A stretch of DNA of 64,000 bases from NCBI GenBank assembly GCA_024653215.1, contig JANLFU010000002.1:211337-275336 (forward strand), in the 5' to 3' direction. The translations under genes were made by a program, and so were the position numbers. Origin of the DNA: Candidatus Saccharicenans sp. (GTDB lineage Bacteria > Acidobacteriota > Aminicenantia > Aminicenantales > Saccharicenantaceae). The notes below the pieces were generated by a model, which made no database searches, was not told the origin of the DNA, and was given only the letters and a program-made list of their open reading frames with translations. Below, in pieces: positions 26,300 to 35,391 of the stretch (its first letter is position 1; every line of letters begins with the position of its first letter).

Positions 26300-29020
26300 A
26301 TGCCAGACAAGGAACCAGCCCTTAAATTCTGGATGATGACTCCAGAAGATGTCGCCGCTGCCTATAATTCTGACCTCAAGCATGGACTTAGCTCTGAGCA
26401 GGCGGCTGCTTCTCTTGAAAAATACGGACCAAACCAGTTGCAGGAAGCACCCTCCCGTTCCCCCCTGGCCGTCTTTTTCGACCAGTTCAAGTCTTTCTTG
26501 ATCTGGGTGCTGATCGGTGCGGCCATAGTCTCCGGTTTTCTGGGAGAATGGGTAGACGCCCTGGCCATAATCGCCATTGTCATCCTTAATGCCGTGCTGG
26601 GGTTTGTCCAGGAGTTCCGGGCAGAGAAATCGCTGGCTGCCCTGAAGAAGATGGCCGCCCCGATGGCCAGGGTCATCAGGGACGGCGAGCTGAAACAGAT
26701 CCCGGCCCGGGAAATTGTCCCCGGCGACCTGCTGGAACTGGAAGCTGGCGACCACGTGGCCGCTGATGCCCGGGTCGTCTACCATACGACCAATTTCGCC
26801 GTTCACGAAGCCGCCCTGACCGGGGAGTCCACCCCGGTCTTCAAGACCGGGGCCGTGCTGGAAGGGGAAGACATCCCGCTGGCTGACCGGGCCAACCTGG
26901 TTTATGCCGGGACTTCGGTCTCATCCGGCAAGGCCCGGGCCATGGTGGTGGCCACCGGCATGTCTACCGAGCTGGGCCAGATTGCCCGCATGATCCAGGA
27001 GATTTCCCTGGAAACCACTCCGCTGCAGAGAAAGCTGGAGCAATTCGGCCGCTGGATAGTTTACCTGTGTTTTGGTCTGGTCGGGCTGATATTCCTGCTG
27101 GAGTGGTTGCGGGGTGGGGAACTGGTCCAGGTCTTCCTGACCGCGGTCAGCCTGGCCGTGGCGGCCATTCCCGAAGGCCTGCCGGCGGTGGTGACCATTG
27201 CCCTGGCCCTGGGTGTCCAGAGAATGGTTAAGCGCCACGCCCTCATCAGGAAATTACCTTCGGTTGAAACCCTGGGTGCGGCCACCGTTATCTGCTCCGA
27301 CAAGACCGGCACCCTGACCAGGAACGAGATGACGGTCAAGGCCGTCTATGCCGACGGTCGCCTGTTCACGGTTTCCGGAATTGGCTACCAGCCGGAGGGT
27401 GAATTTCTGCTTGATGACCGCCCGGTCAGGCCGGCAGAATTTCCCGGCCTGCTCAGGACCCTGACCTGTGGAACCCTTTGCAACTCGGCCCGGCTGGCTG
27501 AGAATCAGGGCCGTTACCGCATAGTCGGCGACCCGACCGAGGGAGCGCTTCTAACTCTGGCTGCCAAGGCCGGGCTGAGTCTTGAAGAACTGGAAAAAGT
27601 CGAGCCCCTGGTTGAAGAAATTCCCTTTGACTCCGAGCGCAAGATGATGACCATGCTCCGGAAATCGGGTCATGGTTTTGTGGCCTACGTCAAGGGGGCA
27701 CCCGATATCCTGCTCAAGAATTGCAGTCGGATTTTTGAGGGCGGGCAGGAAAGGCCAATAACTCCGCAAGACCTGGACCGCCTGCTTCAGGTCAACGATT
27801 CCCTGGCCCGGCAGGCCCTGAGAGTTCTGGGCTGTGCCTACAGGAAATTTTCCTCTTTCCCCGAAAAACTCGAGGCCACGGCCATAGAGAAGGAACTGGT
27901 CTTTGCCGGCCTGGTGGCCATGATCGACCCGCCGCGTCCCGAGGTAATCAAGGCGATTGCCGATTGCAAGCGGGCTGGAATCAAGCCGGTTATGATTACC
28001 GGCGACCACAAGGTAACCGCCGTGGCCATTGCCCGGGAGCTGGGTATGCTGGATGAAGGTGCTCTGGCCCTGAGTGGTGAAGAGTTCGACAGCCTGAAGC
28101 CGGAAGAATACCGGGAGAAGGTGGATAAGATCCAGGTTTATGCCAGGGTGTCGCCCGAGCACAAGCTGAGAATCGTCCGGGCCTGGAAGGACAGGGGAGA
28201 GGTGGTGGCCATGACCGGTGACGGGGTCAACGACGCCCCGGCCGTCAAGGAAGCGGACATCGGCGTGGCCATGGGCATAACCGGGACCGACGTCACCAAG
28301 GAAGTCTCGGACATGGTGGTGACCGACGATAACTTTGCCTCCATCGTGGCCGCGGTGGAAGAGGGCCGGGCCATTTACGACAATATCAAGAAATTTGTCC
28401 ACTACCTGCTGTCCTGCAACCTGGCCGAGATCATGGTCATGTTCACCGCTTCCTTGATCGGCTGGCCGGTTCCCCTGCTCCCCATCCAGATTCTCTGGGT
28501 GAACCTGGTGACCGATAGCTTCCCGGCCCTGGGCCTGGGCTTCGACCCGCCCGACCCGGAGATAATGTCCCGTCCGCCGCGCCAGCCCGGCGAACCAATC
28601 ATCGACCGCCGGCGGGCCGGCCTGATGTCTATCCAGGGGATATTTATGGCGGCCTGTGCCCTGGTAGCCTTCAGCTATGTACTGTTCGTGGAGAACGAGG
28701 GCATAGAAAGGGCCCGGACCGCGGCTTTCATCGTTCTCTCGGTCAGCCAGCTCTTCCATGCTTTCAACTGTCGCAGTCAGATGAAGTCGGTCTTTGAGCT
28801 GGGACTCTTTTCCAACCTGAAGCTGGTCTATGCCTTTTTGGTATCTCTATCGCTTCAGCTTTCGGTGGTCTACGTGCCTTCCTTCCAGAAAATTTTCAAG
28901 ACCCAGAACCTGACCCTCTTTGACTGGGGCCTGGTCGTGGTGCTGTCCTCGCTATCGCTCTGGGGCATGGAAATTGTCAAGTGGCTGAACAAGAAGTTCA
29001 GGTTCTACCGGGTCTATTAA
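26300..29020 (+). CDS. Cation-translocating P-type ATPase (P2, Ca2+-type)
   Basis: This 906-residue inner-membrane pump uses ATP to move a cation, most likely Ca2+. The order is an N-terminal cation-ATPase domain, TM1-2, an actuator domain with TGES (ALTGESTPV), TM3-4 with VAAIPEGLPAVV, and the phosphorylation motif D334-K-T-G-T. A nucleotide-binding domain with KGAPD, the hinge MTGDGVNDAPA, and TM5-10 complete it. PEGL in TM4 and NLVTDSFPALGLGFDPPD near TM6 are the SERCA/PMCA-like pattern; Na+/K+ or Mn2+ transport cannot be excluded. An AAAGGAG sequence is upstream of the ATG. It stands alone with its own promoter. No partner or regulator is adjacent. Confidence 0.92.
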   Translation: MPDKEPALKFWMMTPEDVAAAYNSDLKHGLSSEQAAASLEKYGPNQLQEAPSRSPLAVFFDQFKSFLIWVLIGAAIVSGFLGEWVDALAIIAIVILNAVLGFVQEFRAEKSLAALKKMAAPMARVIRDGELKQIPAREIVPGDLLELEAGDHVAADARVVYHTTNFAVHEAALTGESTPVFKTGAVLEGEDIPLADRANLVYAGTSVSSGKARAMVVATGMSTELGQIARMIQEISLETTPLQRKLEQFGRWIVYLCFGLVGLIFLLEWLRGGELVQVFLTAVSLAVAAIPEGLPAVVTIALALGVQRMVKRHALIRKLPSVETLGAATVICSDKTGTLTRNEMTVKAVYADGRLFTVSGIGYQPEGEFLLDDRPVRPAEFPGLLRTLTCGTLCNSARLAENQGRYRIVGDPTEGALLTLAAKAGLSLEELEKVEPLVEEIPFDSERKMMTMLRKSGHGFVAYVKGAPDILLKNCSRIFEGGQERPITPQDLDRLLQVNDSLARQALRVLGCAYRKFSSFPEKLEATAIEKELVFAGLVAMIDPPRPEVIKAIADCKRAGIKPVMITGDHKVTAVAIARELGMLDEGALALSGEEFDSLKPEEYREKVDKIQVYARVSPEHKLRIVRAWKDRGEVVAMTGDGVNDAPAVKEADIGVAMGITGTDVTKEVSDMVVTDDNFASIVAAVEEGRAIYDNIKKFVHYLLSCNLAEIMVMFTASLIGWPVPLLPIQILWVNLVTDSFPALGLGFDPPDPEIMSRPPRQPGEPIIDRRRAGLMSIQGIFMAACALVAFSYVLFVENEGIERARTAAFIVLSVSQLFHAFNCRSQMKSVFELGLFSNLKLVYAFLVSLSLQLSVVYVPSFQKIFKTQNLTLFDWGLVVVLSSLSLWGMEIVKWLNKKFRFYRVY

Positions 29021-29230
29021 AATGGTCCGGCTCTTGGCCCGCCGGGACGTCAACGGGTGATTGGGGGGGCTCTGGCTGCCGGGTCTTCCCCGGGCTCTGG
29101 TCAGGACTTCAGCCTAACTACATCAAATCGGCTGCGAACCGAAATAAGAAGGTAATCTCTTTGTGCCCGGATAAAATGAGAACCGGCCTTCGATCTTTTC
29201 TGTTTTTCCAGGCCAGCAGTTTCCTGGTCA

Positions 29231-29968
29231 CTATTTCAGCCGGCGCACTCTTACTTCAATTTCCGGAGTATCCTTCAGCAGGTTGACCAGCCTGGCAACT
29301 TCAGTTTCACCGTAATGATAGGGATAGAGGATAGCCGGCTTGAACCAGCGGACGGCCTCGGCCACCATTTCCGGGGTCATGGTATAGGGCAGGTTCATGG
29401 GCAAAAAGGCGATGGCGATATTCTTCAGGTTCTTCATTTCCGGTATGTTTTCGGTGTCTCCGGCAACATATACCCTCTTGTCAGCAAAGGTAATGACATA
29501 ACCGTTGCCCGAGCCTTTGGGATGGAAGGGGTTGCCATCCGGCCTCTTGTGCTGGATGTTGTAGGCTGGCACAGCTTCTATTTCCAGGCCCAGGACCGCC
29601 AGCCGGTCTCCGTTCTTCATTACCTTTAGTCCGGGCACCCTGGACTGGCAGGCCGCGGTCCCGATGATGACCGTGGAATCATGGCGCAGCATCTTGATGG
29701 CTTCTGGGTCCAGATGGTCGAAGTGTTCGTGGGTTATGAGAATCAGGTCGGCTTTTGGCAGCTGCCGGTAATCGGCCTGTTCCTGCCAGGGGTCGACGTG
29801 AATGACCTTACCCTGGAAGGTGAACATCAGGGTACCGTGTCCCAGGAAGGTTATTTTCAGGTCGCCCGAGGTCGTCGGGATCAGGTCTTCTTCATGCTTC
29901 TGGCCTGAGACCAGCAGGGGAGCCAGGCCCAGCAAAAAAGCCATGACCAATATGACCAGCTTTTCCAT
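29231..29968 (-). CDS. Exported MBL-fold metal-dependent hydrolase (UPF0173-like)
   Basis: This 245-residue protein has a signal peptide (about 3-22). It has the metallo-beta-lactamase core: FLGHGTLMF, THEHFDHLD for the metal-binding HxHxDH motif, and AGDTENIPEM for the Asp ligand. A late His lies in YPYHYGET. This matches the UPF0173 group of small MBL-fold hydrolases, related to UlaG-type lactonases; substrate unknown. I chose ATG 29968 because AGGAGG lies upstream at the proper distance; the ATG at 29989 precedes that site. It is divergent from the histidine kinase gene. Confidence 0.85.
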   Translation of the reverse strand: MEKLVILVMAFLLGLAPLLVSGQKHEEDLIPTTSGDLKITFLGHGTLMFTFQGKVIHVDPWQEQADYRQLPKADLILITHEHFDHLDPEAIKMLRHDSTVIIGTAACQSRVPGLKVMKNGDRLAVLGLEIEAVPAYNIQHKRPDGNPFHPKGSGNGYVITFADKRVYVAGDTENIPEMKNLKNIAIAFLPMNLPYTMTPEMVAEAVRWFKPAILYPYHYGETEVARLVNLLKDTPEIEVRVRRLK

Positions 29969-30050
29969 GGACCACCTCCTTCTCTTCATCTTAAAATTTT
30001 AACATATAAATTTATTGTAAAAAATGGTTTTTATTTAGCATGAAATTTTT

Positions 30051-30056
30051 TATAAT
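30051..30056 (+). promoter_or_regulatory. -10 box candidate for the histidine kinase gene
   Basis: A perfect TATAAT lies in an A/T-rich spacer, with a leader of about 48 nt. The -35 region is only T-rich (TTTTTA at 17 bp), so this is weak support. Confidence 0.35.
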
Positions 30057-30110
30057 CTGGAATCATAACTGGCCGCGGCGAAAGTCTTTCCGGCCCCCTG
30101 GAGTATCGGG

Positions 30111-31859
30111 ATGAAACTCAAAAAGTTTTTTAACAGAAGTTACCTGATGCTGCTGTGCTTTCTGCTGGTAATCCTGGCCGTCGTTTTTCTGTGGAGCCTG
30201 CGACACTTGCGGCAGGTAATGATGGCCGACCAGGTCAACGAGCTTACGGAATTGGCCCTGGCCCTGAGTGTGGAGATTGCCGGTTATGAAGCGCCGGAAC
30301 AAGAACCATTGCAGAAGATGCTTTACACCCAGGCCAGGATCTCCAGGACCAGGATGACCCTGATCGATACCACGGGCCGGGTCAGCTATGACAGCGAGGG
30401 CCGGGCCGAAGAGATGGAAAGCCATCGTTACCGGCCTGAAATCACTGCTGCCCTCGGCGGCGAGGTATTTTCCACGGTCAGGTACAGCGACACCCTGGGC
30501 CGGAAGATGCTCTACGTGGCCGTTCCGGTCAGAAAGCAGGATGAAGTGACGGCGGTCTGCCGGGTCAGCCGGCCGCTGAAGCTGGCCGTGGGCCCTTACC
30601 TCGAGGCCAGGAACCGGCTGGTGATTACGCTCTTAATCCTTTTTATCGCCGGTAGCCTGGTCCTGTTCTTCCTGGTCAGGACCATCCAGAGACCTCTCGA
30701 CCAGGCCTCGGTCCTTCTGGCCCGGGCGGCGGCCGGTGCCGAACGGGTTTCGCTGGGGCCGTTCCTGGTTTCCAGGCTGGAGCCCCTGGCCGCCGATTTG
30801 AACCTCCTCCTGGAAAAGATGGGCGAGTTGTCTCAAACCATAAAATCTGACCGGGAAGTTTTCCGGACTTTTATAGATTCCAGCGATGAGGGCTGGCTCC
30901 TGGTTGATCAGAATGGCCGGATCATTCTCATGAACCGGAGCCTGAGGGAAATGTTCCCGGAGATAAGCCCGGACAGCGAGTTTTTCTGGCAGAGCCTGCG
31001 CCGGCCTGAACTCCACGAGCTGGTCCACCGGGCCAGGCAATCGGCCGGGCCGGTCGAATGCCAGCTGGAGAAGGGAGGCCGAACTTATTCCTGCCTTTCG
31101 AGCTGGCTGCCCGGGCGGCAGAATTATCTTATAAAGTTCAGGGATATAACTGAAACCCGCGAACTCAACCTGAGGAAGAAAGAGTTTGTGGCCAACCTGG
31201 CCCACGAATTGAAGACACCGCTCACGGCCATCAGTGGTTTCCTGGAAACCCTGGAAGAGGAAAAACTCAGCCCGGAGGGCCGCGGCTACCTCGACATCAT
31301 CAAGAGAAATACGGCACGCCTGGTCAGGCTGGTTGAAGACCTGGCCCGGCTATCGGAGCTGGAAGAGAAGGGTTTGGAGCTGGATAAAGCGCCGCTGGAC
31401 CTGGCCGCCGTGGTCAGGGGGGTGGTTGAGGCTTATCAGAAAGAAGCCAACAACAAAGGGTTGTACCTTAAACTGGAGGCTGAACCCCTGCCCCTTATTG
31501 CGGCCGATGCTTTCCAGATTGAACAGCTGATCATCAACCTGGTGGATAACGCTATCAGGTACACGGAAAAAGGCGGGGTGGTGGTCGCTCTTAAACCGGA
31601 AGCCGGGGGCGTTCTGCTCAGCGTAACCGACACCGGTATCGGCATTCCCGAGGAGCACCTGCCCAGGATTTTTGAACGCTTTTATGTTGTGGACAAGTCG
31701 CGTTCCAGGCACACGGGCGGAACCGGCCTGGGCCTGTCCATAGTCAAGCATATCGTTCTGGCCCACGGCGGGAAAATCGAGGTCAAAAGCGCTCCTGGCT
31801 TTGGCTCCAGCTTCACGGTCTGGCTGCCAGTCCAGGCCACCGATAGCCAGCCGGCCTGA
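30111..31859 (+). CDS. Membrane sensor histidine kinase (PhoR-like), orphan
   Basis: This 582-residue kinase has TM1 (about 12-30), an extracytoplasmic domain to about 165, TM2 (about 167-190), a HAMP-like linker, and a PAS-like domain (about 250-345, DSSDEGWLLVDQNGRIILMN). The HisKA motif holds phosphorylation site H365 (NLAHELKTPLTAI). The HATPase domain has the N-box NLVDNAIRYT, G1 DTGIGIP and G2 GGTGLGLSI. The layout is that of PhoR. There is no response-regulator gene next to it in the window, so the partner is elsewhere. GGAG lies 7 nt before the start. The DsrC gene follows 46 bp later. The signal sensed is unknown. Confidence 0.9.
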   Translation: MKLKKFFNRSYLMLLCFLLVILAVVFLWSLRHLRQVMMADQVNELTELALALSVEIAGYEAPEQEPLQKMLYTQARISRTRMTLIDTTGRVSYDSEGRAEEMESHRYRPEITAALGGEVFSTVRYSDTLGRKMLYVAVPVRKQDEVTAVCRVSRPLKLAVGPYLEARNRLVITLLILFIAGSLVLFFLVRTIQRPLDQASVLLARAAAGAERVSLGPFLVSRLEPLAADLNLLLEKMGELSQTIKSDREVFRTFIDSSDEGWLLVDQNGRIILMNRSLREMFPEISPDSEFFWQSLRRPELHELVHRARQSAGPVECQLEKGGRTYSCLSSWLPGRQNYLIKFRDITETRELNLRKKEFVANLAHELKTPLTAISGFLETLEEEKLSPEGRGYLDIIKRNTARLVRLVEDLARLSELEEKGLELDKAPLDLAAVVRGVVEAYQKEANNKGLYLKLEAEPLPLIAADAFQIEQLIINLVDNAIRYTEKGGVVVALKPEAGGVLLSVTDTGIGIPEEHLPRIFERFYVVDKSRSRHTGGTGLGLSIVKHIVLAHGGKIEVKSAPGFGSSFTVWLPVQATDSQPA

Positions 31860-31905
31860 ATTGAGCTATAATTTTTTCTGATCTTTGTTTCTGGAGTGAA
31901 ATCCG

Positions 31906-32226
31906 ATGAGCGAAATTGAATTCAAGGGCACCAGGCTTAAACTCAACGAAGAAGGTTTCCTGGCCACCCCGGAAATCTGGGACGAGGAGATCGCCCGGTT
32001 TCTGGCCAAGCAGGCCGAAGGCATAGACCAGATGACTGAAGAACACTGGAAGGTCGTCAACTACATAAGAAGCTACTACCTGCAGAAAGGCCAGGCCCCG
32101 ATGATCCGCAAGATGGTGGCCGAAACGGGAATATCGCTCAAGCACATCTACGAGCTGTTTCCTTCCGGCCCGGCCAAGGGGGCCTGCAAGGTGGCCGGGT
32201 TGCCCAAGCCTGACGGCTGTGTTTGA
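31906..32226 (+). CDS. dsrC: DsrC/TusE family sulfur-carrier protein
   Basis: This 106-residue protein has the full DsrC fold and the flexible C-terminal arm GACKVAGLPKPDGCV. It has both cysteines: C94 and the penultimate C105, eleven residues apart, as in true DsrC. In sulfate reducers and sulfur oxidisers these form the trisulfide that links DsrAB and DsrMKJOP. TusE, in tRNA thiolation, needs only the last Cys, so the pair points to a DsrC-type redox function. No dsrAB or dsrMK genes are in the window. It sits between the histidine kinase and a convergent cysteine desulfurase. GGAG precedes the ATG. DsrC-like proteins with other roles also exist. Confidence 0.88.
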   Translation: MSEIEFKGTRLKLNEEGFLATPEIWDEEIARFLAKQAEGIDQMTEEHWKVVNYIRSYYLQKGQAPMIRKMVAETGISLKHIYELFPSGPAKGACKVAGLPKPDGCV

Positions 32227-32330
32227 ATCGGGCCAGGGCCTGGAGTTTACCATAGAGATTTTTGGGGGAAATTTTCAAATATTCTCGCGGACAGGGGAGG
32301 GCGGTCCGGAGATTCTGCCTGAAACGGACT

Positions 32331-33497
32331 TCAGCGTTTCCTGCTCTTGTGGAAGTCAACAATTTCTCTAACCGCTTGGATGGCTGCCTTAATGTGCTCT
32401 TCGGTGTTGAAGGGGCCGATACCGAAACGCACCGCTCCTTTTATTTTGTCCGTTCCCAGTTGCTCGTGAACTAGGGGGGCGCAGTGCAGGCCGGTGCGAC
32501 AGGCAATGTTATAGTCGGCGTCCAGCATGATGCCCACGTCCTGGGCCTCCATCCCGTTGACGTTGAAGGCGATGACGCTGATATGGTTGGTCAGGTCGTC
32601 CTGGCAGTACAGGGTCACGCCGTCAATTTCTTTCAGGCCGCTGACCAGCATCTCGGTCAATTTCATTTCGTGGTGGTGGATGTTATCCAGCCCTTTTTCC
32701 TGGATCCATTTAACCCCGGCCTGCAGTCCGGCGATGCCCAGGACGTTGGGAGTGCCATACTCCAGCCGGTAAGGATATTCTTCCAGGTGGGTTCTCTGGG
32801 CCGACCGAACCCCGGTTCCACCGGCCCGGGTTATCTTGATATCCACCCCTTCGGCCACGCACAACCCGCCGATGCCGGTCGGGCCCAGCAGGGACTTGTG
32901 GCCGGTGAAGCAGACCACATCGATGTTCATATCCTTCATGTCAATCGGTATCTTCCCGGCCGACTGGGAGGCGTCTATGGCAAACAGGACGCCGTTTTCC
33001 TTGCAGATCTGGCCAATTTCCTTGACCGGCTGGACGGTGCCGATGACATTGGAGGCATGGTTGACCACCACCAGCCTGGTATTTTTCTTTATTTTCTTCC
33101 TGATATCATCGGGGTCGACAAACCCGCGGCTGTCAAAGGGGACATAATCAACCTCGACCCCCTGGAGGGAAAGGTGGTAGAGTGGCCTGAGGACCGAGTT
33201 GTGCTCGATGGTGGTGGTGATGGCGTGCTGGCCCGGCTGCAGCAGGCCAAAAATGGCCAGGTTCAGGGCGTCGGTCGAGTTATAGGTGAAGCACAGACGG
33301 TTGGGGTCATGTCCGTTAAAAAATTCGTTCAGCATTTTTCTGGTGTTTTCCACCATGTCCCCGGCTTCCAGGCAGAGGTCGTAGCCAGAGCGGCCCGGGT
33401 TGACCCCGAAGTTACGGTAGAAATAGTCCATGAACCTGTAGACTTCTTCCGGTTTGGGATAGCTAGTGGCTCCGTTGTCCAGGAAAATGATGTTCAT
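32331..33497 (-). CDS. Class V aminotransferase, cysteine desulfurase family
   Basis: This 388-residue PLP enzyme releases sulfur from cysteine. It starts MNIIFLDNGATSYPKPEEVY, has the PLP lysine in GHKSLLGPTGIGGL, and the C-terminal active-site loop CRTGLHCAPL carries the persulfide Cys. Features such as FNGHDPNRLCFTYNSTDALN fit the cysteine-desulfurase-like group of class V aminotransferases close to SufS (TIGR01977-like). The enzyme may supply sulfur to the convergent DsrC or to Fe-S assembly. This is suggested only by position; no SufU or SufE gene is near. GGAGG lies 8 nt before ATG. The two genes face tail to tail with a gap of about 100 bp. Confidence 0.85.
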   Translation of the reverse strand: MNIIFLDNGATSYPKPEEVYRFMDYFYRNFGVNPGRSGYDLCLEAGDMVENTRKMLNEFFNGHDPNRLCFTYNSTDALNLAIFGLLQPGQHAITTTIEHNSVLRPLYHLSLQGVEVDYVPFDSRGFVDPDDIRKKIKKNTRLVVVNHASNVIGTVQPVKEIGQICKENGVLFAIDASQSAGKIPIDMKDMNIDVVCFTGHKSLLGPTGIGGLCVAEGVDIKITRAGGTGVRSAQRTHLEEYPYRLEYGTPNVLGIAGLQAGVKWIQEKGLDNIHHHEMKLTEMLVSGLKEIDGVTLYCQDDLTNHISVIAFNVNGMEAQDVGIMLDADYNIACRTGLHCAPLVHEQLGTDKIKGAVRFGIGPFNTEEHIKAAIQAVREIVDFHKSRKR

Positions 33498-33709
33498 CTA
33501 ATTGGCCTCCAGAAGTTTTTTAATTCAGGGATAGGGGCAAGAAACGCTTTCCGGCCCAGAAGCCGGCAGTGCGGATTACAGTTGCTTTCCATGGTCAGAA
33601 ATCAGGTTTTTTATATTAATCAAAATATTCCCCTAAATCAACCCGAAAAATTTAATTGACTTTATGTTGGTCGGGGAAAAAAATAGGAAGGGAAAATGGA
33701 GGAAAGAAG

Positions 33710-35332
33710 ATGAGAAGGATGAGAAATTGGCTCTCCTTTATGATTCTGATTTTAATTCTGATTTCCGGCGCTATATTTTTCAGTTGCCAGAAGGCAGAGA
33801 TGAGGTATGACCTGGTTGTAAAGAACGGCCGGGTCTTCGACGGCAGCGGCAATCCCTGGTTTAGGGCCGATATCGGGATAAAGGGCCTGAGAATTGCCGC
33901 CATCAGAGACCGGATCGAGGCCAGCCAGGCCGCTAAGGTAATAGAGGCGGAAGGGCTGGCGGTGGCTCCAGGCTTCATCGATATTCACACCCACGCCGAC
34001 CGCGACCTTCTGGACATCCCCGGCTGCGAGAATTACGTTTCCCAGGGAGTGACCACTCTCGTCGGCGGAAATTGCGGCGACCATGATTTTCCGCTGGCCG
34101 AATTGTTCGCCGGCATCGAGAAAAAGGGTATAGCCTGCAACTTTGCTTCCCTGGCCGGTCATAATACCATCCGGCGCCAGGTCATGGGCATGAAAATGGA
34201 GGCCCCCTCGGCCGAGGAAATGACCCGGATGAAAGATCTGCTGAGGCAGGAGATGAAGGCAGGAGCCATTGGACTATCGACCGGGCTGGCCTATCTGCCC
34301 GGGACTTATTCCAGGACCGAAGAGCTGGTGGAGCTGGCTTCGGTGTTAAAAGACCTGGGCGGCTTTTATGCTTCCCACATAAGGAACCAGGGCAAAAGAA
34401 TTACTGAAGCCATCGAGGAAGCCATAACCATCGGCGAGAAGAATGGGATTCCGGTTCAGATTTCCCATATTAAACTGGCTGACGAAGATGTCTGGAACCA
34501 GCTGGAAAGAATCACCGCCCCGGTGGTGGCGGCCAGGGCCAGGGGAGTGGAAGTGACTCTTGACCAGTATCCCTACACCGCCACCAGTTCCGGTTTTACC
34601 AGCAGCCTGCCCCAGGACGTTTTTGAAGGCGGTCGGGACAAGTTCCTGGAGAGGTTGCAGAACCCGGAAATCTATGCCAGGGTCAAGCAGGCGGTCATCA
34701 AAAACCGGCTGACTTCAAACCGGGGCATAGATAAACTGGAAACCATATACATAGCCAGCAGCCGGAAATTCCCAGCCTACGAAGGCAAGAACCTGAAGCA
34801 GATTCTGGAGTTGAAGGGTAAGCCGACCACCGTGGACAACGGGGCAGACCTGATCATTGACCTGGTGAAAGAGGGCGATGTCTCGGCCATTTTTTTCCAG
34901 ATGGACGAAAGGGATGTGGAAGAGTTGATGAGGCTCCCGTATGTCATAATCGGCTCTGACGGTGGTCTACAGGTCGCGGGGCAGGGGAGCCCGCACCCCA
35001 GGAGTTACGGCACCTTTACCCGGGTTCTGGGTGAATATGTCAGAGAAAGAAAAATAATTGGTTTGGAAGAAGCCATCAGGAAGATGACCTCGCTGCCGGC
35101 CCAGACCATGAGGCTTAAAGACCGGGGCATGATCAGAGAGGGTTATTACGCCGACCTGACCATCTTTGACCCGGCCGAAGTAAAAGACGAGGCCACTTTT
35201 TCCGCGCCCCATCAACACAGCCGGGGCATAATTAAGGTGCTGGTTAACGGTCAGCTGGTACTTGAAAATGGAAATTTTACCGGGGCCAGGCCGGGAATGA
35301 TAATTCGCGGTCCGGCCTTTGAAAAAAAATGA
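33710..35332 (+). CDS. D-aminoacylase / N-acyl-D-amino-acid deacylase family amidohydrolase
   Basis: This 540-residue metal-dependent hydrolase cleaves N-acyl-D-amino acids or related amides, probably outside the inner membrane. It has a hydrophobic N-terminal segment ending FFSCQ, possibly an atypical lipobox. The amidohydrolase metal motif is FIDIHTHADRD, followed by GVTTLVGGNCGDHDFP, typical of the family. The middle has HNTIRRQVMGM, the later metal His in SHIRNQG and ISHIKLAD, and the SDGG motif (IIGSDGGLQ). The C-terminal PHQHSRGIIKVLVNGQ segment is standard. I chose ATG 33710 because GGAGG is 7 nt upstream; the frame is open from a TTG at 33656. It fits the peptide-degrading theme, for example recycling D-amino-acid peptides from peptidoglycan. 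Confidence 0.88.
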   Translation: MRRMRNWLSFMILILILISGAIFFSCQKAEMRYDLVVKNGRVFDGSGNPWFRADIGIKGLRIAAIRDRIEASQAAKVIEAEGLAVAPGFIDIHTHADRDLLDIPGCENYVSQGVTTLVGGNCGDHDFPLAELFAGIEKKGIACNFASLAGHNTIRRQVMGMKMEAPSAEEMTRMKDLLRQEMKAGAIGLSTGLAYLPGTYSRTEELVELASVLKDLGGFYASHIRNQGKRITEAIEEAITIGEKNGIPVQISHIKLADEDVWNQLERITAPVVAARARGVEVTLDQYPYTATSSGFTSSLPQDVFEGGRDKFLERLQNPEIYARVKQAVIKNRLTSNRGIDKLETIYIASSRKFPAYEGKNLKQILELKGKPTTVDNGADLIIDLVKEGDVSAIFFQMDERDVEELMRLPYVIIGSDGGLQVAGQGSPHPRSYGTFTRVLGEYVRERKIIGLEEAIRKMTSLPAQTMRLKDRGMIREGYYADLTIFDPAEVKDEATFSAPHQHSRGIIKVLVNGQLVLENGNFTGARPGMIIRGPAFEKK

Positions 35333-35391
35333 ATTATTTTGGCTGCGAGTATTGATTTTTGAGCTGAGGGTGCTAATATTTAGAGCTAAAA

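Noticed and set aside
26076..26336. An 86-codon plus frame before the P-type ATPase
   Set aside because: It overlaps the ATPase start and its promoter, and has no family-like wording.
27551..28759. A 402-codon minus-strand open frame opposite the P-type ATPase
   Set aside because: It is antisense to a conserved gene whose DKTGT and GDGVND motifs are in frame; no domain is seen in the antisense product.
32484..33659. A 391-codon plus-strand open frame opposite the cysteine desulfurase
   Set aside because: The minus-strand gene has PLP and persulfide motifs and a good ribosome site; the plus frame has none.
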